DNA from: Collybiopsis luxurians FD-317 M1
Taxonomy: Eukaryota; Basidiomycota; Agaricomycetes; Agaricales; Omphalotaceae
DNA length: 64,000 nucleotides
Reading direction: 5' to 3'
Assembly (NCBI GenBank): GCA_000827265.1
Contig: KN834792.1
Coordinates: forward strand, 310,001-374,000
Part shown: one piece after another, positions 1 through 9,584 of the stretch
Position numbering within the stretch: position 1 is the stretch's first letter
Layout: every line of letters starts with the position of its first letter
The notes under the pieces: generated by a model
Database searches by the model: none
What the model saw: the letters and a program-made list of their open reading frames with translations, nothing else
Told to the model about the DNA's origin: nothing
Translations under genes and position numbers: made by a program

Positions 1-35
1 AACTTTATCAATATACTACTCATACACACACTCAC

Positions 36-327
36 CAGGATAATTCGGCTCCGCAAACCTACCAAAGAAGTGCCCAGTAGCGAAATCAGCAGAAGGAGCG
101 AAGGACGTGGGAGAGGTGGTCATGAGAAAGACGGTATAGTTCAAGCTGGTAACGCCGTAGTCGCCTCGAGCATTGTAGATAAAGTCGAAAGCATCGCCTG
201 GGTTGATGACAGTGCCGCTAGCAGGTAGGAGGATGGTACCCGAATCGTCCTGGCGGGCTGCGGGAGCGGCAAATACACAAGCCCACAGGGAAAGGAGGAA
301 AAAGGTCACGGATTGGAGAAAAGACAT
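36..327 (-). CDS. Small secreted protein, N-terminal exon only (runs off window start)
   Basis: The ATG is at 327. The protein begins with a hydrophobic signal peptide (MSFLQSVTFFLLSLWACVFA), then a domain with LLPASGTVINPG, a Y/F-rich stretch and an ending FAEPNYPG. A GTGAGT donor (30-35, minus) follows, so the rest lies beyond base 1. The same arrangement (LPxNGTxxxPGxxFxFxY, then SSYNFTV, then F..ANYPG followed by an intron) recurs in the genes at 33693, 35443 and 36406, so this is one dispersed family. I do not recognise a named domain; a beta-sandwich cell-wall or extracellular protein is a guess. A TATA-like ATAAAAG lies about 140 bp upstream (468-474, minus). Confidence 0.75.
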
Positions 328-1082
328 CGGGGCGATGGAGGGAGGACGGAGGAGTGTGAAATAGAGGGGACGTAGGAGGAGGAGGAGAAAAAGGAGTCTA
401 CTGAAATGTGAGAAGACGGGAGGAGTTTGAAACTTGCCTGACCCTCATGAACGCTACACACACCCGCTTTTATGAAAAACTGACATGTGCTCGAAACGTG
501 AGATTGTCAAGAAATTATTTGATGCAGTTGATTGGTGTTGATTGATTACAGTGCTCTCTGGATGGCATCCGTGATGGAAGGACTTCGAAGGAGGCGGCCT
601 GGAAGATACTCGATTAATACCCTCCAATTGCAACGTTGCATCAGCTTCTAGACACACGGCGGACTCAGATGCCCGCTTCCGATTAAGTAGCGTCTAGCCC
701 AGGGGGAAGGAGAAAGGTAGGTGAGCTCCGCCCATGACATAGATTTGGAGGTCATGCAAGGAACACACCTGTGCAGAAGAAAGAGTTCAGCATCGACGAT
801 TGTCAGGATTAACAGTACCTTGAAAACGCCTAAACGTCGGTTGGTTGCTTTCCATGAACGATCTCCGAGAAAGAGACATGTGTGCAGTGGAGCTATTCAT
901 ATGATCAGTTTGAGAAACTTAGAGGCTGTGAGTAGTCAAAAAGGCAGCTGGTGAACTGGTGATAAGTCTTGCCAATCTTCACGATGCGAGCCAAGTACAT
1001 GGAAGGGGGCGATAGCACTCGATAACGATACGTCGATTTCACAGAAGGAAATCGTAGGACAACGGAATCGACAAATAGGAAA
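328..1082. other. Intergenic, no gene seen
   Basis: This holds the promoter side of the secreted gene ending at 327 (purine-rich on the plus strand at 340-400) and the 3' side of RPT5. The short ORFs have no recognisable protein features. Confidence 0.5.
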
Positions 1083-2672
1083 CTACGCAAAGTACATGAG
1101 ATCGTTCTTCTTTTTACTTTGTACTGCAAATGGCATTTGAGCCTCAATGTATAGGATGGAAGGAGTAGATGCTTACCCTCAGCAATACCAGAAAGGAAAT
1201 GCTCGTGACTCAGTTTGGAAGCACCCTCTCTCAAGGCCATCATACCAGCTTCGACACAAGTAGCTTTCAGCTGGGCCGCGTTGAATTCGTCCGTACTCCT
1301 AGCCAGCTCCTCAAAGTTGACGTCGTCTGACAGCGTCATCTTCCTGGAGTGAATTTCGAGGATACGTGCACGTGCACTCTCATTTGGGAGAGGGAATTCG
1401 ATCTTACGATCTAGACGGCCTGATCGAAGAAGAGCGGGATCAAGGATATCAATTCGGTTTGTAGCTGCTATAACCTGTGGGCAAACGTGTATGAGTGACG
1501 CAAGGACAAGGAGAAAAAGACCTCAAGCAGACCTTGATTCTTTCATCGCTGCTGAAACCATCCAACTGATTAAGCAGTTCCAACATCGTCCTCTGCACCT
1601 CACGATCTCCACTCTTGTCGGAATCGAAACGCTTGGTACCAATAGCATCCAACTCGTCGATAAAGATGATTGCAGGAGCCTTCTCCTTTGCGAGAGCGAA
1701 AGCATCTCTGACGAGCTTGGCACCATCACCGATGAACATTTGCACAAGTGAGGGTCCAGCAAGCTTCAAGTAACAAGCTTGCGTTTGTGCAGCGCAAGCT
1801 CGAGCTAGGAGAGTCTTTCCTGTACCAGGAGGACCATGCATAAGACATCCTTTCGGAGGCTTGATACCCAAAGTCTTGAATTTTTCGGCTTCCTGCATTG
1901 GAAGGACGATGGCTTCGACCAGCTCCTCTATTTGCTTCTCCAAACCACCGATATCTGTATACGTTTCTGTCGGTCGCTCGTCCACTTCCATTGCCTTCAC
2001 ACGAGAGTCGAATTCAGCCGGGAGTGTGTCTAGGACGAGGTAGGAATCTTTGTTGACGCCGACTAGATCGCCAGGCTTCAGCTTCTCTGGAGGAACAAGG
2101 CCAATCATAGGTAAGAACACTGTTTGTCGGGTGGAGGTCTTGACAACGGCGCATTTCCCTTTACGCATAGAATCAAGGTCTTGGTTTGCGCCGTCTTCTT
2201 CGCCTTCTGGGTCTACATCTAAAATCTGATTATAATGGAGATTAGAAAGTGCATTACTCCAAGATTTGAGTTCGCACCTCGACCACATTTCCAACAAGAT
2301 ACGGTAAGACTTTGTTCTGCTTGATTTTCTCGCCATTGTCACGAATCTTTTCCTTCATCACATTCTGTTCGTGTTGTAATCGCATTGTTTCTGAGCGCAT
2401 AACCTGTAGAAAGTATGAGTACCAGTTATCGGCGAGCACGCAGTATGGACCTTTATATCATTATCAAGCAAACGTATTCTAGTAAGAATCTCATCGGTGC
2501 CGAGAGCGCGAATATCTTCTGGGAGATCCTCGAAATTGTCTTCTGCAGGTTGGTCTGGGGTAGTGTCCATGGCTGCATCTTGAGCTTGCTCATTGGACGA
2601 CGACTGCTGAGGCGTCTCCGGCTGTTTCTCTGGATTTGAAGGGGGCTCAGACGGGGGCTGCGCGGAGGACAT
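1083..2672 (-). CDS. RPT5: 26S proteasome AAA-ATPase regulatory subunit 6A (Rpt5/PSMC3)
   Basis: One of the six ATPases in the base of the 19S regulatory particle, which unfolds ubiquitinated substrates and opens the 20S gate. The ATG is at 2672. An acidic N-terminus and coiled coil ([18 protein letters not shown]) lead to the OB region ([11 protein letters not shown]), Walker A GPPGTGKT, Walker [12 protein letters not shown], the sensor region after an intron, and the AAA lid ([15 protein letters not shown]). The last exon is only about 40 nt: joining the donor at 1176 to the acceptor at 1124 reads [16 protein letters not shown] and stops. This supplies the hydrophobic-aromatic-X C-terminal tail that docks into the 20S pocket. 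Introns are 50-60 nt. It is divergent from EAF6, with 94 bp between start codons. Confidence 0.95.
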
Positions 2673-2766
2673 GGCTGAAGGACTATAAGGTTGGGACGAG
2701 TAGCTGAGCGCTAACTGACGTGACGCGTCCTTTCTGACCCTAACCCTAACCCTCCCCTAAGCTCCC
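2673..2766. promoter_or_regulatory. 94-bp bidirectional promoter RPT5/EAF6 with telomere-type repeats
   Basis: The whole space between the two ATGs. It carries TGACGT at 2717-2722, an ACGCGT (MluI-type box) at 2723-2728, and a CCCTAA tandem at 2738-2753 followed by CCCCTAA at 2754-2760. These look like interstitial telomere-type or telo-box motifs. That they act as elements is inferred from position only. Confidence 0.55.
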
Positions 2767-3418
2767 ATGGCCGAGGATGTCAAGACCCGCTATGAGGCTA
2801 TAAAGAAGGAATTACTGGCCGCAATCCCAAAGAAAAGAAATGTTGACAAGAAATTGGTCGGTAACCAATCTTTTTACTGATATTTTTCTCATATTCCGCA
2901 GGCCCAGGTCGAGGCTGACATCTTCAAGTTGGAAGGCTCATATCTTGCCGAGACTGGCTCTCATTCTGGCGGCAATCTCATTCAGGGATTCGAGAATTAT
3001 CTAAAGAATCAGACGACGGGGAGAAGACGAGGAGAAGCTGCTGAACAGGATCGTATATTTTCTAACAGCAGTCTCACATTCTCAAAGGTATGCATGGCTT
3101 TCTGCGCGGTTCTCACCAGGAGTTTATCCACACGCTTTCTAGTCTTTAGAACTTATGTCGGAAGAAAATGGGGATGAAGAGTTTAGTAAACAATCAACTC
3201 CCGGTGTTACCACAGTCATCGTCCCTCCCGCCACCCGTAATGAAGGTTTAACTGCTGCACAGCAGAACAAATTAACAAGGGACAAAGAGTATCAACGGAG
3301 GAAGAGGGCTAGCACACGACGAAGTACTGGTACTAGTGATGATGAATCTGTCGTAGCCCCAAATTCAGGTAGAATTGGCAGGCCAAGTAAAAGGGCAAGA
3401 TTGGCGGATGACGATTAG
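2767..3418 (+). CDS. EAF6: NuA4 histone acetyltransferase subunit Eaf6
   Basis: Small coiled-coil subunit of NuA4-type (and, in other eukaryotes, MOZ/HBO1) acetyltransferases in the nucleus. Three exons, 2767-2856, 2902-3087 and 3143-3418, join in frame to 183 residues. Exon 1 gives MAEDVKTRYEAIKKELLAAI. Exon 2 has the family core, ADIFKLEGSYLAET then GGNLIQGFENYL. The C-terminus is basic and disordered (KRARLADDD), with a likely nuclear signal. The first donor is GTCGGT, slightly unusual, but it is the only one that keeps frame. Confidence 0.9.
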
Positions 3419-3678
3419 GCTAGACAATGCATCAATAATTCTTCCATTGTATCAAAAAGAACTGTAATTTTAATGTTATAATGTCCATGGACAGCTCTCG
3501 AAATAAATACACATACGTTAACTACAGGATTCGCGAAGTACTGTGCGAGTTTTGCATCTAGACTACATACAATGTCCGGAAAAGAAGGGGCAAGGAAAGA
3601 GTAAGGGCAAAAGAATGGCAGTCTCACGGGTATTCCCTGCACTGACCATTACCGTCAGCCACGGTATAGAGGCGACTT

Positions 3679-6600
3679 TCAGGCGGATGCCCCTCCTGCG
3701 GCACCACCGTCTACATCTGCTCCTAGATCACCAGAAGCGCCAAGCGCAGCTCCGAGGCCAGTTTGTCCGTTAACACTCCCACTCAAAGAACCGGAAGCTC
3801 CACCTGAAACGTTTCCACTTCCAGAAACTCCGGCGCCTCCATTGACTCCTGCTCCTGCGCTGCCAGATTCACCTCCGCTTACCCCAGCGCCTGCAGAGCC
3901 TGTAGTAATCTTAGTGTTGAGAAGATAGGAAGCAAAAGTGTTAACGTACCTCCGACACTACCTGAACCGCCTACTGAGCCTATCGAACGGAGTTCAGAAC
4001 CAGACCTATGGAAGTGGTGGTTGCCTTACCTCCTACTCCGGCGCTGCCTGATGCACCGACTGTGCCATTTGCAGAGCCTACGAAAGATGAGATTCCGAAC
4101 AGGAATACATCAGTAAAAGAGCTGCTTTACCTCCGACTCCTGCTCCAACGCTTCCAGTTCCCCCAGCACCGGCCGAACCGCCGACTGAGCCACCTGCGGA
4201 ACCTGTAGCAGAATTTAGAACAAGATGCAACAAGAAGAGACGAACTTACCTCCTACTCCGGCGCTTCCATTGGCCCCGATACTACCAGAACCGCCGACTG
4301 AGCCGCCTACCGAGCCTACAGGGCAAGGTTTAGTACAACAAATTAGAAGAACTAGCGGGCTTACCTCCTACTCCAGCGCCGCCCGAGCCGCCAACTGAGC
4401 CACCCGCGGAGCCTATAAATCAGGATTTAGGACAGAGAATGACGAAGAAAGGACGAACTTACCCCCTACACCGGCGCCGGTACTACCTGAACCGCCGACT
4501 GTGCCGTTTGCGGAACCTATAAGAATATGAACAAAGTGAAAAGCCGCACAAGGGAGGTAGACTTGCCTCCGACACCGCCTGAACCGCCTACGGAGCCTAA
4601 AGAACAAAAAGTAAGAAAAGAAACTGCAGAGAAAAGACAGACTTACCTCCTACCCCAGCGCCAGCACTACCTGAACCGCCGACTGTGCCATTTGCGGAAC
4701 CTATAAAAATATGAACAAAGTGAAAAGCCACGTAAGAGAGGTAGACTTGCCTCCGACACCGCCTGAACCGCCTACGGAGCCTAGAGAACAGGATTTAAGA
4801 AAAACAAGCTGCAGAGAAAGGGCAGACTTACCTCCTACACCAGCGCCAGCACTACCTGAACCGCCGACTGTGCCATTTGCGGAACCTATGGGAACAGGAA
4901 TTAGTATAAATAGACCACGGAAGAGAGGTTCACTTACCTCCTGCTCCGACACTGCCTGAGCCACCGACTGAACCGCCTACGGAGCCTGAGCCTAAGGAGA
5001 GCAGGAATTAGCCACAGAAAACCTACGAAAGAGAGGCCGACTTACCTCCTACTCCGGCGCCTGCTCCAGCACCTCCATTGGCCCCGACATCGCCAGAACC
5101 GCCGACTGAGCCACCCGCGGAGCCTAAAGAACAGAATTCAAAAGAGGAAGCCATACAAAAATGAAGGCCTTACCCCCTACTCCAGCTCCAGCACCACCTG
5201 AACCGCCAACTGTACCATTTGCCGAGCCTGTGTGGAGCGGAAATCAGTACAAAGAACTACGGAAGAGAGGTTGACGTACCTCCTACTCCCGCACCAGCAC
5301 CTCCGTTGCCCGAACCACCGACTGAGCCACCTGCGGAGCCTATAGACACAGGATTTAGAACAAAGATGTACGATAGGGGAGCCGATTTACCTCCGACTCC
5401 AGCGCCTCCACTGCCTCCGACGCCAGCTCCTGCATTCCCACCAGCTATGAAAAGGTGCCTAAGCATTCAACGCACGAAATTCCTTCTCCAACTTACCTGA
5501 GCCACCGGTCGAGCTTCCGCCGCTGCCTCCGGCTAAAACGCATGACTAAGCACAGAAAATAGACTCTGAAAAACTAGACACTGACCACTTCCTGATGCAG
5601 AGGGATAGCCAGATGAAGACGATCCGGTAGTACCGTTCCCAGAACCGGAAGGAGAGCCTGAAGACGACGAGCCAGTATTCCCGTTTCCAGAACCGGAAGG
5701 AGAACCAGAGGATGATGAGCCAGTGGCACCGTTTCCAGAGCCCGAGGATGACGATCCAGTGTTTCCGGAGCCGGACCCGGAAGGAGAGCCAGACGAGGAC
5801 GAACCAGTGGCACCATTTCCAGAGCCGGAAGGAGAAGGAGCGCTGGATGATGATGATCCAGTGCCGCCAGAAGACGACGATCCGGTACCACCGTTTCCGG
5901 AGCCGGAAGGAGAGGAGGCGCTAGAGGACGACGATCCAGAAGCACCGTTTCCAGAGCCGGAAGATGACGACCCAGTACCGCCGTTTCCGGAGCCACCAGA
6001 AGAGGACGATCCAGTACCACCGTTTCCAGAACCAGAAGGATAGCCGGAGGATGATGATCCAGCAGCTCCGTTTCCAGAGCCAGAAGGAGAAGGAGCGCCG
6101 GAAGATGATGATCCAGATGAACCGTTTCCAGAGCCAGAAGAAGACGATCCAGTAGCTCCATTTCCGCTTCCATTCTCGTCGCAATCTGAATAATGCGCAA
6201 AGTAGTTTAGCACCAACGACTGGGAAACAAAATGGAATAAGAAAACCAACCAGAAGAGTCTCCGCCAGAACCAGAGCCAGATGAGCCAGAGCTGCCAGAG
6301 CTTGAACCTAGATTGGAGGGAGTTGAACAACAACAAGGAACTTGAGCCTGATAGCATCAAACTTTACCAGAATTTCCGCCTGCACTTCCTGAGCCTCCGG
6401 CACCACCTGGGAATGGATTGAGTAAAAGGAAACTACAATCTGACGCCAGAATACGTACCGGATCCTCCTGAACCAGAAGAAGCAGAGCCAGATCCGCCTG
6501 CGCCTCCGGAACCAGAGGAAGAACCGGAGCCGGCCCCCCCGCCAGAGGATGAACTTGATCCAGAAGACCCGCTAGGAGTGGGAGTCGCTCCGGACCAGCT

Positions 6601-6856
6601 GCTCGTGTTCGATAAGTACAAGGTCAGAAACGCTATCGTCAACACTCGACACTCACGCAGGCTGCGAAGGGGAAGTGGTAGGCGAGCCCCATGTTCCAGA
6701 GTAGTGTCGTCTGAACTTGGCGTTGTTATTGGCGAGTGCTCGATCCTGGATAGCTCTTGCTCCAGAACCAGGACGAGTAGGAACGCCCAAGCTCATAGCC
6801 TCCGGGGCCATGACCGCAAGGACTGCCATCGTAACAAGAAATCGAAGAGGTGCCAT
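3679..6856 (-). CDS. Secreted Gly/Ser/Ala-rich repeat protein encoded by 22 mostly tiny exons
   Basis: The ATG is at 6856. The signal peptide (MAPLRFLVTMAVLAVMAPEA) is followed only by low-complexity Gly/Ser/Ala/Val sequence. Exons read by eye: 6657-6856, 6459-6598, 6368-6406, 6251-6307, 5586-6185, 5497-5532, 5391-5444, 5280-5339, 5174-5227, 5046-5123, 4938-4991, 4832-4885, 4751-4780, 4647-4700, 4567-4596, 4463-4516, 4365-4412, 4250-4315, 4131-4202, 4030-4077, 3950-3979, 3679-3899. They sum to 2079 nt, exactly 693 codons, with no internal stop. Every intron after the first is phase 1 and about 50 nt, splitting a Gly codon. The 600-nt exon holds tandem SGSGNGxTGSSSSG-type units; downstream exons encode GGSVGGSGxAGAGVGG-type units. 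No enzyme domain is visible. A cell-wall, matrix or adhesive structural role is inferred from composition and the signal peptide. Antisense ORFs here are codon shadows. Confidence 0.85.
4463..4885 (-). repeat. 184-bp tandem exon+intron repeat inside the Gly-rich gene
   Basis: A two-exon unit repeats with a period of about 184 bp: a 54-nt exon, an intron, and a 30-nt exon with a GC donor. The 54-nt exons are at 4463, 4647 and 4832; the 30-nt exons are at 4567 and 4751. Introns are nearly as similar as exons; for example the intron text around 4521-4566 and 4705-4750 matches almost base for base. Wider, looser copies (about 105 bp, one exon plus one intron) extend over 3950-5530. Confidence 0.85.
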
Positions 6857-7595
6857 TGTTTAAAACCTTTCAATGAGGGGAAGCTGAGAAGTGGCATATT
6901 CAGAACATGGATTGGAGAGCAGGGGTAGGTCGCAGACGCACAAATTAATAAACCAGAAATGAAAGTAGACCTCGAATAAGTGAGGTAGAAAAGAGCTGTG
7001 AAGATTTTTCAAAAGTATCGTTGCATCTTACATTTTATACTTGCTAAAATTCCAATTGCTGGTGGAGGGAAAAGATCTTGGAGTACGTCTTTGTTACCAA
7101 GGAGGCAATGGAGAGCCTGGCATCGACACTGGAGGGCGTAGGATGGACACTGGTCGTTAAGGATTCGACGAATTCGTCGCATCTCACGGCAACGCTGGAG
7201 GCGGAAGAAAATTATCGTGCATATGAACAACCAAGCTCGATCATGCAGCTGATCCCACATTAAGCTTACAAAGGTCCTAAGGGACTGCGGGTTGACGCTA
7301 TCAGCACTGTTTAACGCAGAAGCATGAATATTCACCAAAGTACGACACCTCCGCAATCTCCCTAACACTCAAACATGGAAATCGAGAACTCGTGCTTGGT
7401 CATCCTTTGGTGCTTTTCATTTAGTAACTATCGTAACAGTCAGTTGTTAGCTCTAGGAAAAAAAAGAACCAAGTTTATTTCGAGAAAGATTCCGATGCCC
7501 CAGTGCTCGTCGCTGTCTCTTTTGCGTCAGACCGCGAAGTGTGATCGCGGATTAAAATCGGACCCTCAAAAAAGCCACGCATAAGAATTGAACCA
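6857..7595. other. Intergenic, upstream of the Gly-rich gene and downstream of RRP40
   Basis: About 740 bases with only short ORFs lacking any recognisable motif. It must hold the promoter of the Gly-rich gene; no clear TATA box was seen. Confidence 0.5.
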
Positions 7596-8477
7596 TTATG
7601 ATAATATCAATTTGCGATCTAGGTCTCCCAGTAAAGTTGTGATACTCTCTTTGTCCATTCCTGTTCCATCAGGGTCCGCCGCCTCAATAGCTTGAGTTAT
7701 AGCTATGATACGTTTTGCGTCCTGCGAATTGACCCAGACGCGACCGTTGAGTCCCACCGCAATTTCAAGAGGAAAAAGGGAGCCCAGCAGAGTTAACAAA
7801 AAATGGTTTGGATCTAATAGTCTGTACAAGGAGATATAAAGTCGTGTCTGAGAGATCTCCAAGTTTACGCACTGTCGGCACATTCTTAAACTACACCGAA
7901 TAACAAAACCTCCCTTCAGTTCACCAAATCCCTCAGCTTTTCGCGTCTGCGCGTCGAAACATTCCACTTCGGGCTCCATATCCTTATGGGCCAATAAAAC
8001 TCTGGCGTAAACAAGGCTTCCAACCTATTACAAAACTGTCAGTGTCCGGGGCGACAAGATGGGGGACATAGTACCTTAAGATTCGGTTTGTTCCTTTTGG
8101 TAGCTCCCTCAAACGCCAGACCATCTAGATTTGCAGAATGTGCTGAGCCGATGTCAACTCGAAATCCCTCTCCTTGCTTTTGTACCACAACGCCAATTAC
8201 TGACTCCTGTGGGGCAGGTACGTACTAATCATTAAGGCATATCAGAGTAATGATTATTTGAGATCCTAAAAGATGAACTTACGCGTCTCGAATTACTTTC
8301 CACCCACCATCTACTCCCGTTTGCTGAATGATTCAGAGTTCCTGCACGCGTCGAAATTATTGACGACGAAGCCCGATGAGTTGAGCTGGATGCATTGCTG
8401 GATTGCAAAAGCCCAGGACCGAGCTTCAGATTGACATGTTGAGCGGGAACATTTTCACCAGGGAGAACGATGGACAT
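7596..8477 (-). CDS. RRP40: Exosome complex component Rrp40 (EXOSC3)
   Basis: RNA-binding cap subunit of the nuclear/cytoplasmic 3'-5' RNA exosome. Exons 8283-8477, 8075-8224, 7873-8024 and 7596-7821 join to 241 codons (240 aa). The N-terminus MSIVLPGENVP with KLGPGLLQ is typical of the family. It is followed by an S1-like region (YVPAPQESVIGVVVQKQGE, then GSLVYARVLLAHKDMEPEVE) and a KH-type end containing LEIAVGLNGRVWV. The third intron uses GTGCGT and restores RQLLDPNHF. It is divergent from VPS37, with 73 bp between the ATGs. Confidence 0.92.
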
Positions 8478-8550
8478 GATGAAGTGGAACGAAGGCTGTA
8501 GTGTATTTGACGCCCGCGCGCGCTACTTTGGTTCTTGGTTCTTGACCAAA
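8478..8550. promoter_or_regulatory. 73-bp bidirectional promoter RRP40/VPS37
   Basis: Both start codons face away from this 73-bp gap, which contains a CGCGCGCG run (8515-8522). There is no TATA box. Core promoters must overlap each other or the coding ends. Confidence 0.55.
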
Positions 8551-9286
8551 ATGACCTCAGATGTAGTTACTCAACTAACCACGGATTTTCCTGAGCTGGC
8601 ACATTTATCGTGCGTGTTTAATATCGATCATACTGAGAATATACTCTTACTGGATGTTCCAGGCGCCAGGACCTGGAGGATCTACTCAACGATAACAACT
8701 ACTTTCAAGCCGTGTTCCACTCGCTGCCCAGAGTGAAAGCTATGCATGATGCCCAAGCTGAGCTTGGAAATGCAAATTCATCTATTGCAAGTGAGCCAAA
8801 CATCAGATATCCTGCACGTCAAAGCTTGATATTAGTTCTGCGCATCAGACAACAATATGGCATTACAAGACAAACTGTATCAGCTTCGATCCGAAACGCA
8901 GGATGCTTTCAACGAGGCGAAAGCTCTGGAAGCCAGATGGAAAGAAGTAGAAAAAGAGCAGCGCGACGTCTATCAGGTACGTTCTTCGGTGCCCTCCTTG
9001 TGAAATCGAACGCGATGGTTTTCAGAGATTCACTCCTCAATTCCTTCTTATGCGACTACGTCATAGCGTCTCGGCTCAAGATGATGCCTCGGAAAGACTT
9101 GCTACCGCTTTCATACAACATCAGTCTTTGGGGTCGTCTGAGAGTCATTCCGGAACGTCAACACCGAGCGGAAAAGATATGGATGATTTCATCAAAGAAT
9201 TTAAAGAAGCGAGGAAGATCTATCATAAGAGAGTAATGTGGTCAGATAGGTGGTCCAAGGGACAAGTTGAGTGGAGGGATGAGTAA
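8551..9286 (+). CDS. VPS37: ESCRT-I subunit Vps37 (Mod(r) domain)
   Basis: Component of the ESCRT-I endosomal sorting complex. Exons 8551-8609, 8663-8790, 8849-8976 and 9026-9286 join to 192 codons (191 aa). Key stretches: DLEDLLNDNNYFQAVFHSLP with RVKAMHDAQAELGNANSSIA (the conserved Mod(r) start), a central coiled coil rich in E/K, and a C-terminal helix FIKEFKEARKIYHKR ending VEWRDE. Length and pattern match the fungal family. The start gives MTSDVVTQLTTDFPELAHLS. Confidence 0.9.
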
Positions 9287-9584
9287 TGGGTTCTGGGAGT
9301 TTTCGACTTTGTACGTTCCCGTATTTATTTACAGCAATAAAGCATTCACTCGACTGGAACATGGTCCATTCCGAAGAATGAAACTTGACCTTCTCGGACA
9401 TAGCTCTTCTAGCCGAGCTATGGAATATTTGACGTCGCAACTATCGAATACAAGGAAATACAGCCGAATTATTCAAATGTGACAAAGATCGTTCATATTT
9501 TTTATACACACAAAATCGTTAATTTTGATTACAGCACTACGATTCGACTACCACTGCCCCAGTCGAGATGCTGAGACTATACAG

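Noticed and set aside
2738..2760. True telomere end
   Set aside because: Only about three units, flanked on both sides by housekeeping genes, so not a chromosome end.
5723..6043. Plus-strand acidic ORF with PEPEGE-type repeats, and other long open frames at 5574-6200
   Set aside because: They are antisense or out-of-frame readings of the Gly/Ser repeat exon; the spliced minus-strand gene explains them.
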